NCBI GenBank assembly: GCA_014189435.1
Contig: CP050293.1
Span: 4,841,001-4,905,000 of the forward strand
From: Mesorhizobium loti
Lineage (GTDB): Bacteria; Pseudomonadota; Alphaproteobacteria; Rhizobiales; Rhizobiaceae
DNA length: 64,000 nucleotides
Direction of reading: 5' to 3'
The position numbers and the translations under genes were made by a program. Shown here in pieces: positions 1 to 7,215 of the stretch (within the stretch, counting starts at the first letter, position 1; each line of letters begins with the position of its first letter). Under the pieces are notes generated by a model, which was given only the letters and a program-made list of their open reading frames with translations, ran no database searches and was not told the DNA's origin.

Positions 1-588
1 TCCATAGGCGAAGGTCAGTCGATAAATGCGGGCCGTATTGATGCCGAAGCTGGAGGCGATCGCGCGGTTCTGGGTGATCGCCCGGAGCTTCAATCCAAAA
101 TTCGTGTAGCGATAGATCACCCATGTCAGGCCAAAGAGAGCGAGTGCAACGAACAGGATGAACAGGCGGTAGGCAGAGTCCGTTGCGCCCAGGATTGTCA
201 CGCTCTTTGACAGCGACTCCGGCATCTGCACGTAGCGAAGCTCGCCACCGACCACCAGGCGGACGGCTTGTTGTGCCATGACGCCGATGCCCCAGGTGGC
301 CAGGATGGTGTCGAGCAGGCGATCGTAGAGACGGCTGATGACCAGCACTTCGACCAGCCATCCCACCAGGGCCATGATGAGGAAGATCGGCACCAGGCTC
401 GCAAGCAGGCCCATGCCGAACTCGGTCTGGAGTGCCCAGGCGACATAGGCTCCGAGCATGACGAATTCGCCATGCGCCAGATTGATGACGCCGGTGACGC
501 CATAGATGATGGCAAGGCCAAGCGCGACCAGCATCAGGATCGATGCGATGCTGAGGCCGGTCATGAGCTGTGATACGATGATGTCCAT
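1..588 (-). CDS. Urea/amide ABC transporter permease (UrtB-like), 3' part outside window
   Basis: Inner-membrane permease of a branched-chain-amino-acid-type (HAAT) ABC importer, probably for urea or short amides. The 196 codons present begin MDIIVSQLMTGL and contain hydrophobic helices and the LIV-permease signature YGVTGVINLAHGEF at about residues 29-42. The ATG at 588 follows an AAGG ribosome site. It lies 59 bases downstream of the binding-protein gene in the same leftward operon, so it should be its membrane partner. The C-terminal part is beyond base 1. The substrate is inferred from the AmiC/AmiR neighbours and not from the permease itself. Confidence 0.85.
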   Translation of the reverse strand, partial: MDIIVSQLMTGLSIASILMLVALGLAIIYGVTGVINLAHGEFVMLGAYVAWALQTEFGMGLLASLVPIFLIMALVGWLVEVLVISRLYDRLLDTILATWGIGVMAQQAVRLVVGGELRYVQMPESLSKSVTILGATDSAYRLFILFVALALFGLTWVIYRYTNFGLKLRAITQNRAIASSFGINTARIYRLTFAYG

Positions 589-647
589 GGCACACCTTTC
601 GAAAGGGATGCCGCGCTGGAGGCAGCGCCGCATCCCTTCTTGCGGTC

Positions 648-1895
648 TCAGATCTGCTTGAGGCCTTCGGCCGTGCACTTCTGGTTCGGGTAGGCCTTGT
701 AGGGCACCGGCTCCAGCCAGTCGGTCGTCTGCTTGAGGATCTTGAACTGACCGTCGGCCTGGCACTGGCCGATTTTCGGCCACAGCCAGGTGTGGAGGTT
801 CTCCGGTTCGATGCGCACCTTGCCTTGCGGCGCCACCATCTCCTGGCCTTTGACGGCCTCGCGGATGGCATTGGGCGTGATGTCGCTGTTGGCGAGCTTC
901 TCGACCGCCTGCTTGAACAGATGGACCTGGAAGTAGGACGGTTCGGACACGAAGTGGGTGACCTTGTCGGCGCCCCAGCGCTTCTTGTAGGCATCGACGA
1001 ATTTATGGTTCTCGGGCGAATCCCAGACCATGAAGTAGGGTGCCGAGGTGAAATGGCCGGCCGCCGCCTCGCCGCCCATTGCCGCGACTTCGTTCTCCGA
1101 CGTGGTCAGGCTGGCCATCGGCATGGTTGCAGGATCGAGCCCGGCGGCATGGTACTGGCGGTGCAGTGCGACCACCGAATCGCCGACAACCGTGGAGAAG
1201 ATGACATTCGGCTTCTCCGCCTTCAGCTTGTTGATGACGGACGAGAATTCGGAATGGCCGAGCGGGACGTATTCCTCGGCCACCACCTCGGCGCCGAGTT
1301 CGGCCAGCAGTTTCTTGCAATAGTTGTTCTCTTCCTTGGGATAGATGTAGTTCGAGCCGATCAGGTACCACCGCTTGCCAAAATTCTTGACCAGCCAGGG
1401 CACGAAGTCATCCTGCTGCTGGTTGGGCACGGCCCCGGTGTAGATGACATTCTTGGAGCATTCGCGCCCCTCATAAAGGGTCGGGTACCAGTAGAGATTG
1501 TTCTGCTTTTCAAATACCGGCAGCACCGCCTTGCGGCTGGCCGAGGTGTAGGAGCCGAACACCGAAACGCATTTGTCGGACAGTACCAGCTTGCGCGCTT
1601 TCTCGGCGAAGGTGGCCGGGTCGGACGCCGGGTCTTCGACCACGGGTACGATCTGCATGCCGTTGATGCCGCCGGCCGCATTGATCTCCTCGATGGCCAT
1701 GATCGTCGCCTTGTTCAGCGATTCCTCGATGATGGCCGTGGTGCCGGTCAGCGAGAAGAGGACGCCGACCTTGATCTGGCCGTCGGCGGCCCGCGCCAGC
1801 GAAGCATTCTTGTTCCAGATATGCGGGAATCCAACGAGGGACACGGTGCCGAGCGCGGCGGTGGCCTTCAGAAAACTGCGACGATCTTTGTTCAT
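648..1895 (-). CDS. Urea/short-chain amide ABC transporter substrate-binding protein (UrtA/FmdD-like)
   Basis: Periplasmic binding protein of 415 residues that feeds the adjacent permease. The N-terminus MNKDRRSFLKATAALG is a twin-arginine signal, so export by Tat is likely. The mature part opens with IKVGVLFSLTG and keeps the family block YWYPTLYEG. I chose the ATG at 1895 because GGGGAG lies just upstream; an in-frame extension to 1985 runs back through a terminator hairpin and lacks a signal sequence at its start. The untranslated leader (1896-2106) carries two antitermination-type modules. The protein is clearly paralogous to the AmiC-like sensor two genes upstream. Urea, formamide and other amides are all possible ligands. 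Confidence 0.9.
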   Translation of the reverse strand: MNKDRRSFLKATAALGTVSLVGFPHIWNKNASLARAADGQIKVGVLFSLTGTTAIIEESLNKATIMAIEEINAAGGINGMQIVPVVEDPASDPATFAEKARKLVLSDKCVSVFGSYTSASRKAVLPVFEKQNNLYWYPTLYEGRECSKNVIYTGAVPNQQQDDFVPWLVKNFGKRWYLIGSNYIYPKEENNYCKKLLAELGAEVVAEEYVPLGHSEFSSVINKLKAEKPNVIFSTVVGDSVVALHRQYHAAGLDPATMPMASLTTSENEVAAMGGEAAAGHFTSAPYFMVWDSPENHKFVDAYKKRWGADKVTHFVSEPSYFQVHLFKQAVEKLANSDITPNAIREAVKGQEMVAPQGKVRIEPENLHTWLWPKIGQCQADGQFKILKQTTDWLEPVPYKAYPNQKCTAEGLKQI

Positions 1896-1915
1896 TTTTT
1901 TCTCCCCTGAAAATG

Positions 1916-1994
1916 AAAAGGCCCCGAAGCGAGCTGCGCGAAGCAGATCGTTTCGAGGCCCTGTTGCCATTGATGTCTGCGGCATCGCCGCCGC
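1916..1994 (-). promoter_or_regulatory. Proximal ANTAR-type antitermination module in the urtA leader
   Basis: Reading the minus strand, hairpin 1 (1994-1979) is GCGGC-GGCGAT-GCCGC, with a six-base loop. After a 10-base linker, hairpin 2 (1968-1957) is GGC-AACAGG-GCC. The GCC arm of hairpin 2 is the 5' arm of a terminator (1960-1916): GGCCTCGAA pairs with TTCGGGGCC and is followed by UUUU, ending 21 bases before the urtA ATG. Hairpin 2 and the terminator therefore exclude each other. Hairpin 1 can also fold with a shorter loop and lacks the loop A1 expected of ANTAR targets, so this site is weaker than the distal one. The element GGCAAnAGGGCCTC recurs in the permease leader at about 6740. Confidence 0.6.
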
Positions 1995-2017
1995 CCGCGA
2001 ACCCTGTCGTTCGCAAC

Positions 2018-2055
2018 AAAAAACCCCACGCCTCGCTTCCGCGAATGCCGTGAGG
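2018..2055 (-). terminator. Intrinsic terminator between amiR and urtA
   Basis: On the minus strand CCTCACG (2055-2049) pairs with CGTGGGG (2030-2024), with a further GC-rich inner stem, followed by six U (2023-2018). It lies about 50 bases after the ANTAR-regulator stop codon. Its 5' arm shares bases 2053-2055 with the second hexaloop hairpin of the adjacent module. Confidence 0.75.
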
Positions 2056-2094
2056 TTCCATTACCCGTATTTCGTAGGCGGCACCGTTGCCGCC
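2053..2094 (-). promoter_or_regulatory. Distal ANTAR-type tandem hexaloop RNA module
   Basis: Minus strand: hairpin P1 (2094-2077) is GGCGGC-AACGGT-GCCGCC, a perfect 6-bp stem with a six-base loop. A 10-base linker follows, then hairpin P2 (2066-2053), GGGT-AATGGA-ACCT. Both loops have A at position 1 and G at position 4, the rule described for RNA targets of ANTAR antiterminators. The 3' arm of P2 overlaps the 5' arm of the terminator at 2055-2018, so P2 formation would block termination. The gene immediately upstream encodes an ANTAR protein. Confidence 0.7.
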
Positions 2095-2106
2095 AATTTG
2101 AAAAGG

Positions 2107-2781
2107 CTAGCTGAGAAGATCGTGGGAGTCAACGATGGCATTGGCCACGGCACCGATCGTCACGCGCCGTTCCATCGCCTGCCGACGCAGATGGTTGTAG
2201 GCCTCTTCTTCGGTGATGTTCTTCACCCGCATCAGGAGCGATTTTGCCCGCTCAACGCTGCGCATGGTGCGCAGGCTCTCATCCAGTTTGTCGATGCGGC
2301 CGCGCAGGCGTCGCTCATACAGGAAATGGCTGCGCGCCAAGGAGAGCACCGCCTGCACCGTTCGCGCCGTCGTCGGATAGTGGAGCACGCCATGGGCGGC
2401 GCAATTGTGCAGCAGCTTCAGGTCGAGCGGACCCTCGCTGCGATCGACGACAATCAGGGCGGCACCAGGTTCGCCCGGTATCCAGGGCAGCCGCTGCGGC
2501 AAGTCGGGAGACAAGGCGCAGAAGACGACGTCGCAATGAACCGGTATTTGCGGCGGCATTGGCCATTCGTGATGGATCTGACAGCGCAGCCTTTGCAGTT
2601 CGCGCACCAGACGTTCGCCGTCGTCGTCACGTTCGACAATGACGGCCACCTTGAGATCCCACAGGGATTTGGCCGCGGAAGAGGCGGACCCTTGCGCAAA
2701 GCTTCCAGCGTCCGGGCGCGTTGTCCCTGCTTGCCCGGCCTTGTCGCGACCTGTATTTCTCATATCGACGGTCTCTTGCAC
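2107..2781 (-). CDS. amiR: AmiR-like ANTAR-domain transcription antiterminator
   Basis: RNA-binding response-regulator-like protein of 224 residues. An N-terminal linker is followed by a pseudo-receiver (about residues 40-135), a coiled coil (about 135-160) and a C-terminal ANTAR domain with the block VERAKSLLM..ITEEEAYNHLR..AM. The receiver shows no clear phosphoacceptor Asp pattern, as in Pseudomonas AmiR, which is controlled by binding AmiC instead of by phosphorylation. The start is GTG at 2781 with GGGAGG six bases upstream. It sits 25 bases after the AmiC-like gene. Its likely targets are the hexaloop modules at 1916-2094 and 6701-6781 in its own operon. Confidence 0.85.
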   Translation of the reverse strand: MQETVDMRNTGRDKAGQAGTTRPDAGSFAQGSASSAAKSLWDLKVAVIVERDDDGERLVRELQRLRCQIHHEWPMPPQIPVHCDVVFCALSPDLPQRLPWIPGEPGAALIVVDRSEGPLDLKLLHNCAAHGVLHYPTTARTVQAVLSLARSHFLYERRLRGRIDKLDESLRTMRSVERAKSLLMRVKNITEEEAYNHLRRQAMERRVTIGAVANAIVDSHDLLS

Positions 2782-2806
2782 AATTGTCCTCCCTCGTTGC
2801 CGCCGG

Positions 2807-3994
2807 TCAGCTTAGTTCCAGAGTTTGCTGGCGAAGACTGCGCCCGTACCCAAGCAGATAGGGGTCGGATAGGACGCAACTCGGTGATTCATAGACAAGG
2901 TCGAACTGGCCCTGCCGGTTCGCGCGGCCGATGCGGGTCCACAGATCCGCATGGCCCCAGGTCGAATTGATGACCACATCGCCTTGCGGCGCCTCGAATT
3001 CGGATCCCATCACCGAGGCGCGCAGGATTTCAGTGTCCATCGAACCAGTCTGCTCAAGGGTCTTGGCGAAGACGTTGACCTGGAAATATGACGCCTCCAG
3101 GCACATGTTGGTCGGCTCGTCCTCTCCATAACGCTTCTTGTAGCGGCGCACGAAGTCGGAGTTGCGCTCATTGCCTATGCCTTGGAAGTAGGGGGCGGCG
3201 GTCACGTGGCCTTCGCCGACATCGTGCCCCATGGCGCGGATCTCGGCCTCCGTCGTGGTGAGGCTGGCGATCGGCATGACCTTGGGATTGATACCGAGTT
3301 CGGCATAGGCCTGGTAGAGATAGACGGTCCCATCGCCGACAACGGTTGAGAAGATCACGTCTGGCTGAACGCGTTTCACATCGCGCATGACCGGCAGGAA
3401 CTCGGCGCGCTTGGCGCCCATGCTGACATAGGATTCGCCGACGATGCTGCCGCCGCTGTTGCGGATCAGCTCACGCATGATGCGGTTGGATTCACGCGGA
3501 TAGATATAGTCCGAGCCAATGAAGTAGAAGCGTGTGCCATAGGTCTGCATCAGCACGCGACACAGTTCGACGCTGTTCTGGTTGGGCGTCGCGCCGGTAT
3601 AGATGACGTTGGGCGAGAATTCGAAACCCTCATAGAGGGTCGGGTACCAGAGCAGCCCGTTGAGCCGTTCGACGACCGGCAGAACCGCCTTGCGGCTGCT
3701 CGACGTATAGCAGCCGAATATCGTGCTGACGCCGTCCTCGACCATCAGTTTCTTGGCGTAGCGCCCGAAAGCGCTCGCTTCGGAGGCCGGGTCGTAGCAG
3801 ATCGGCTCGATCGGTCTGCCGTTCACGCCGCCGGCGTCGTTTATCTCCTCGATCGCCGTCAGCGTGCCCCGCAATTGCGTTTCCTCGATAAGGGCCATGA
3901 AGCCGGAACGAGAAAAGAGGACGCCGACGCGCCAAGGTTCGGAGGTATTGCTTGATCCGGTCAATATACGCTCCCAAAAGTTCCCCAACTGCAT
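2807..3994 (-). CDS. amiC: AmiC-like amide/urea sensor (cytoplasmic binding-protein fold)
   Basis: Periplasmic-binding-protein fold of 395 residues without a signal peptide: the N-terminus MQLGNFWERILTG runs straight into WRVGVLFSRSG. This matches AmiC, a cytoplasmic ligand sensor that holds AmiR inactive until it binds an amide. The body is collinear with the transporter binding protein next door, sharing SSSRKAVLPV and LWYPTLYEG, so sensor and transporter probably recognise related ligands. It is followed directly by the ANTAR gene, the usual amiC-amiR order. The ribosome site before the ATG is weak. Confidence 0.85.
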   Translation of the reverse strand: MQLGNFWERILTGSSNTSEPWRVGVLFSRSGFMALIEETQLRGTLTAIEEINDAGGVNGRPIEPICYDPASEASAFGRYAKKLMVEDGVSTIFGCYTSSSRKAVLPVVERLNGLLWYPTLYEGFEFSPNVIYTGATPNQNSVELCRVLMQTYGTRFYFIGSDYIYPRESNRIMRELIRNSGGSIVGESYVSMGAKRAEFLPVMRDVKRVQPDVIFSTVVGDGTVYLYQAYAELGINPKVMPIASLTTTEAEIRAMGHDVGEGHVTAAPYFQGIGNERNSDFVRRYKKRYGEDEPTNMCLEASYFQVNVFAKTLEQTGSMDTEILRASVMGSEFEAPQGDVVINSTWGHADLWTRIGRANRQGQFDLVYESPSCVLSDPYLLGYGRSLRQQTLELS

Positions 3995-4019
3995 TTTCTT
4001 GTCGTTGGAACGTGGCCGC

Positions 4020-4110
4020 CCACCATCCTGCGGTCGGCCACGACCGTGGTCAACTGAGCAATTGACCGGGTCAACTGACCAGCAGTTGCCCCAGGGTCAA
4101 CTGGCCAGCA
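4020..4110 (-). repeat. Short CAGTTGACC repeats and small inverted repeats upstream of amiC
   Basis: The gap between the hydrolase stop and the sensor start holds three copies of CAGTTGACC on the minus strand, some forming palindromes such as GGTCAGTTGACC and a stem CAGTTG/CAACTG. The first copy overlaps the 3' end of the hydrolase gene. They could be an operator or RNA hairpins; neither reading is proven. Confidence 0.4.
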
Positions 4111-5113
4111 GTTCCTTGAGCTTGCCGTCCAGGAACTTTACGTCATGCGGGCTCGTGCCCGGGCCGCCGGCAAAGTGTCCCCAGACCGATTCGATCGGCA
4201 CAAACTTGGCGTTCGGCATGCTGGCGACCTCGATCTCGCTGTCCTCCGGCGGGAAATAGAGGTCGGTACGGCACGGCATCACATAGGCTTTCGGCTTGAT
4301 GGCTCCGAGCGCCTTCTTGAAATCGCCTTTGTAGATCTCGTTGTCGGAGATATCGCCGTTCTGCCACGTCCACAGCATGGCGAGCAGATTGTTGGCGTCG
4401 CGGGCTAGGAAGTGACCTTCCCAGAACGCCACCAGGAAGTCCTCAAGGTTTGAAAAACCGAGATCCTTGAGGTCCAATTCCTGGCGATAGAACGCTTGCG
4501 AAAAACCCCAACCGGCATAGACGCGTCCTGCGGCACGCAAGCCGCGTGTGGGACGGGTCTCATACCAGCCTTCAGCCCAGGTCCCGTCGGCGGTGAGCGC
4601 GGCCTTGACGCCTTCGAGGAAGACGAAATTGTGCCGCGAACATTTGGCTGAACCGCAGAATGGGGCGATGACGTCGATCATGTCGGGATAGAGCGCTCCC
4701 CATTGGAAGGACTGCACGCCGCCCATCGACCAGCCGACCACCATCCTGATCTTCTTGATGCCGAACTTCTCGGTCACAAGCCGGTGCTGTGCCCGCACAT
4801 TGTCGTAGATGGTGACCTTGGGAAAACGCGGTCCGTTATACGGCTCCGGCGTATTGCTTGGCGAGGATGAAAGGCCGTTGCCGAACATGTTCGGGATGAT
4901 GATGAAATACTTGTCGGGATCGAGCGCCATGCCTTTCCCGATCAGCCATTCATTGTCCTGCTGCTGGCCCGAATACCAGGTCGGATAGACAATCACATTG
5001 TCCTTCTTGGCATTGAGCTTGCCGAACGTCTTGTAGGCGAGTTTAGCACCGCGCAGCGTCGCTCCGCGCTGGAATGTAAAGTTGCCGAGATCGAAAATTT
5101 CATAATCCGCCAT
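4097..5113 (-). CDS. Alpha/beta-fold hydrolase, homoserine O-acetyltransferase-like
   Basis: A protein of 338 residues with an alpha/beta-hydrolase fold. The nucleophile elbow GWSMGG is at about residue 128, an acidic residue lies in CRTDLYFPPEDS near 278, and the catalytic His is in VWGHFAGGPG near 312. The family includes MetX acyltransferases, but the gene sits inside an amide/urea uptake operon and not with sulfur amino-acid genes, so an amidase- or esterase-like role in using the imported compound is at least as likely. The ATG at 5113 follows AGGGGA. The gap to the permease upstream is 63 bases and to the sensor downstream 102 bases. Confidence 0.75.
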   Translation of the reverse strand: MADYEIFDLGNFTFQRGATLRGAKLAYKTFGKLNAKKDNVIVYPTWYSGQQQDNEWLIGKGMALDPDKYFIIIPNMFGNGLSSSPSNTPEPYNGPRFPKVTIYDNVRAQHRLVTEKFGIKKIRMVVGWSMGGVQSFQWGALYPDMIDVIAPFCGSAKCSRHNFVFLEGVKAALTADGTWAEGWYETRPTRGLRAAGRVYAGWGFSQAFYRQELDLKDLGFSNLEDFLVAFWEGHFLARDANNLLAMLWTWQNGDISDNEIYKGDFKKALGAIKPKAYVMPCRTDLYFPPEDSEIEVASMPNAKFVPIESVWGHFAGGPGTSPHDVKFLDGKLKELLAS

Positions 5114-5176
5114 ATGTGTTCCCCTGTGGTTGATTGAGCGGCGGGACCGGCTTGGCCGGCCCCGCGCCGTTGAATG

Positions 5177-6490
5177 TCAAGCCGCGGCCCGTGCTGCCTG
5201 AGGCTGACGCCCGATGATGGCGTAGGCGATGCCACCGGCGAGCATGGCGCTGATGGCGGTCGAGAAGTGCGGCGCGTAGAATTCGACAATCAGCGCAACC
5301 GCCGATCCGAACGCCCAAGCAATAAACGCCGTTGGCCGCCAGTCGTCGGCGATCTCGGCATTCTTGCGGTAGACATACTGGTCGACCAGAATGATGGCGC
5401 CGATCGGTGGCACGACGACGCCCAGCAGCGACAGCCACTGGATGAAGAAGGCCCAGACATTGCCAGCGGCAATTGCGATGCCGATCAGGCCGAGCACCAC
5501 GGCCATGACCCTCATGCGCGTGCGCAGGATACGCGACCAGCCCGTTGCCGAATTGTAGAGGCAGTGCGCGCATACCGATCCGAGGTTGCAGTAAAGGAAA
5601 ACGAAAGCGAGCAGGCTCAGCCAGGTGATCTGCTTGCCATTCATGTAGCCGAACATATTGTCTGCACCGAACGGATTGGCATTTGGCACAGCCAGTGCCG
5701 CGGTCATCAGGCCGCCGACCAGCATCGCCAGGAGGTTGGCGAAGGGGAAGGCCGAAAAGGTCGCTATGATCGAGCTGCGCGTGTCCTTGGCCCAGCGGTT
5801 GAAATCGGCGCTGACGGTGCCGGCATCGATGAAGAGAGCGATCACCACCGTGAGGCCTATACCCATTGTCATGGTCGCCGTCCCGTTGTTGCCGGGATAA
5901 GCGAGGATGACGTCCCATCCCGTCGTTGAAGCGGCATCGAACACGACCCAAAGGCCGAGCACGAGAAAGAGTGGTACGGAGACCAGGCCGATGAGATGCA
6001 GGCCACGCACGCCTATGAAGGTGATGCCTATGTAGAGCAGCCCAGCCAAGATCGTCATGGCAATGTAGTTGAGGCCGTAGGCTGAGCTTATGAGTGCGCC
6101 CGTAATGCCCGTCTGGACCGCGTACCACCCCAGCAGAAGCGTCGACAGCAGGCCGGACGCCAAGGCATACCCCTTTTTGCCAAAGACGATGGAGGCCAGG
6201 AGCGCGAAGTTCATGCCGCGCCGTGTTCCCAGCACCCCGAGAGCACCGACATAAGCGAACATGATGAGGTTTCCGATCACCATGGCCCAAAGGGCATTGC
6301 GGAACCCCATGCCAAGCACGAGGATGGAGCCAGTCATGGCCCCAGTGATGATCATCGGGAACCCGATCCAGACAGTGGCCACCGAAAAATTGCTGCGTCT
6401 GGCAGAAATGGGAACCGGTTCGTGCTCGTATTCTTCGCCGAGGACGTGGTCGACTTCATCGAGCTTGTCGATGTCCGAGGTTTTCGTCAT
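5177..6490 (-). CDS. NCS1-family cytosine/purine permease (CodB-like)
   Basis: Inner-membrane symporter of 437 residues with about twelve hydrophobic segments, starting at IGFPMIITGAMTGS. NCS1 proteins import cytosine, allantoin, hydantoins and similar nitrogenous compounds with Na+ or H+. The start is the ATG at 6490, with AGGAGG five bases upstream; a GTG 18 bases earlier has no such site. It is first in a leftward operon with hydrolase, sensor, antiterminator and ABC transporter. Its leader of about 290 bases holds a hexaloop hairpin and a terminator-like stem (6701-6781), so transcription into it is probably controlled by AmiR. Confidence 0.85.
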   Translation of the reverse strand: MTKTSDIDKLDEVDHVLGEEYEHEPVPISARRSNFSVATVWIGFPMIITGAMTGSILVLGMGFRNALWAMVIGNLIMFAYVGALGVLGTRRGMNFALLASIVFGKKGYALASGLLSTLLLGWYAVQTGITGALISSAYGLNYIAMTILAGLLYIGITFIGVRGLHLIGLVSVPLFLVLGLWVVFDAASTTGWDVILAYPGNNGTATMTMGIGLTVVIALFIDAGTVSADFNRWAKDTRSSIIATFSAFPFANLLAMLVGGLMTAALAVPNANPFGADNMFGYMNGKQITWLSLLAFVFLYCNLGSVCAHCLYNSATGWSRILRTRMRVMAVVLGLIGIAIAAGNVWAFFIQWLSLLGVVVPPIGAIILVDQYVYRKNAEIADDWRPTAFIAWAFGSAVALIVEFYAPHFSTAISAMLAGGIAYAIIGRQPQAARAAA

Positions 6491-6700
6491 TGCACCCTCC
6501 TGGGTCAATCGCGTTGCGTGGAGGCCCGTCGTCGCGATGAGACGCCCTTGTCCGTGCCCGCGCTTCCTCGGTTAAGTGCCATCGGCCATGAATTCAGAAA
6601 CGGATCGCGGCGGGCTGATGCCTTCTTCCGCGTGTCTCCCATTTCCAGGCCGACCGGCGCCTGTTCCCCTTGGCTTCTCGGTCGGTATCGCACAAACGAC

Positions 6701-6781
6701 AAAGGCCTCCCGATGGCTCCTGGTACGGAGTCAAAGGGAGGCCCTTTTGCCTTGATCTGAAACGGTGGCCTCGTTGCCACC
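6701..6781 (-). promoter_or_regulatory. ANTAR-type antitermination module in the NCS1 permease leader
   Basis: Minus strand: P1 (6781-6764) is GGTGGC-AACGAG-GCCACC, a 6-bp stem with a hexaloop having A1 and G4. After 12 bases comes GGC-AAAAGG-GCC (6751-6740), whose GCC arm is also the start of a terminator-like stem: GGGCCTCCC (6744-6736) pairs with GGGAGGCC (6711-6704), with only UUU after it. The segment CAG..ATCAA.GGCAA.AGGGCCTC is shared with the urtA leader. The short U tract makes terminator strength uncertain. Confidence 0.6.
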
Positions 6782-7072
6782 TGCCTGCTTAACAGGCGAA
6801 TTAAAGGCTACAGGCAAGGCTGTTTCGAGTCAAACGCTATGTCATCATGTTTTGAAGGCCGGATCGGATTGCGCGGGCCGGGCACATGGGAGCTATGAAA
6901 GGCCAGTCGGCGAGATGTCGACATTGCGAGCAAAACGCTGGCCCTCTTTGTCCGCTTCTGGCTGACGGTCGCGCCGCTATTGCCAGCCGACGCGCACGCT
7001 GCCGTTCAGATCAAAGGCGGCGAACGCTGGTCTGCACCAGTCCCCGTCCGCCGAGGCTGAGCTCCCCTTGCC

Positions 7073-7185
7073 TCGACCACCGCGCGGAAGGGCTTCGCAC
7101 AGTCCTGCGGATAAAATCCCAGACGGTTCGCGCCGCTATTGTCGACCATCCTCAACTTGTTGTCGGAAATGCCGAAAGAAATCGT
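7073..7185 (-). pseudogene. Relic of an NAD-dependent epimerase/uronate-dehydrogenase-like C-terminus
   Basis: Downstream of the ornithine cyclodeaminase stop, one minus-strand frame reads ISDNKLRMVDNSGANRLG, then FYPQDCAKPFRAVVEAR. This resembles the C-terminal end of uronate-dehydrogenase-type NAD(P)-dependent oxidoreductases (SxNxxSWWDNSxAxRLGYxPxD). No start or catalytic part is present, so it can only be a fragment. The rest of 6782-7072 shows nothing I can assign. Confidence 0.35.
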
Positions 7186-7215
7186 ATGGCCGACGCGGCG
7201 CTCGGCACAGCAGTT

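Noticed and set aside
792..1910. A 372-codon plus-strand frame opposite the substrate-binding gene
   Set aside because: The minus-strand gene has a Tat signal, family motifs and a ribosome site; the opposite frame is an antisense shadow.
4097..5113. Calling the hydrolase metX (homoserine O-acetyltransferase)
   Set aside because: The fold fits, but the operon context points to amide or nitrogen-compound use; the symbol would overstate what the sequence shows.
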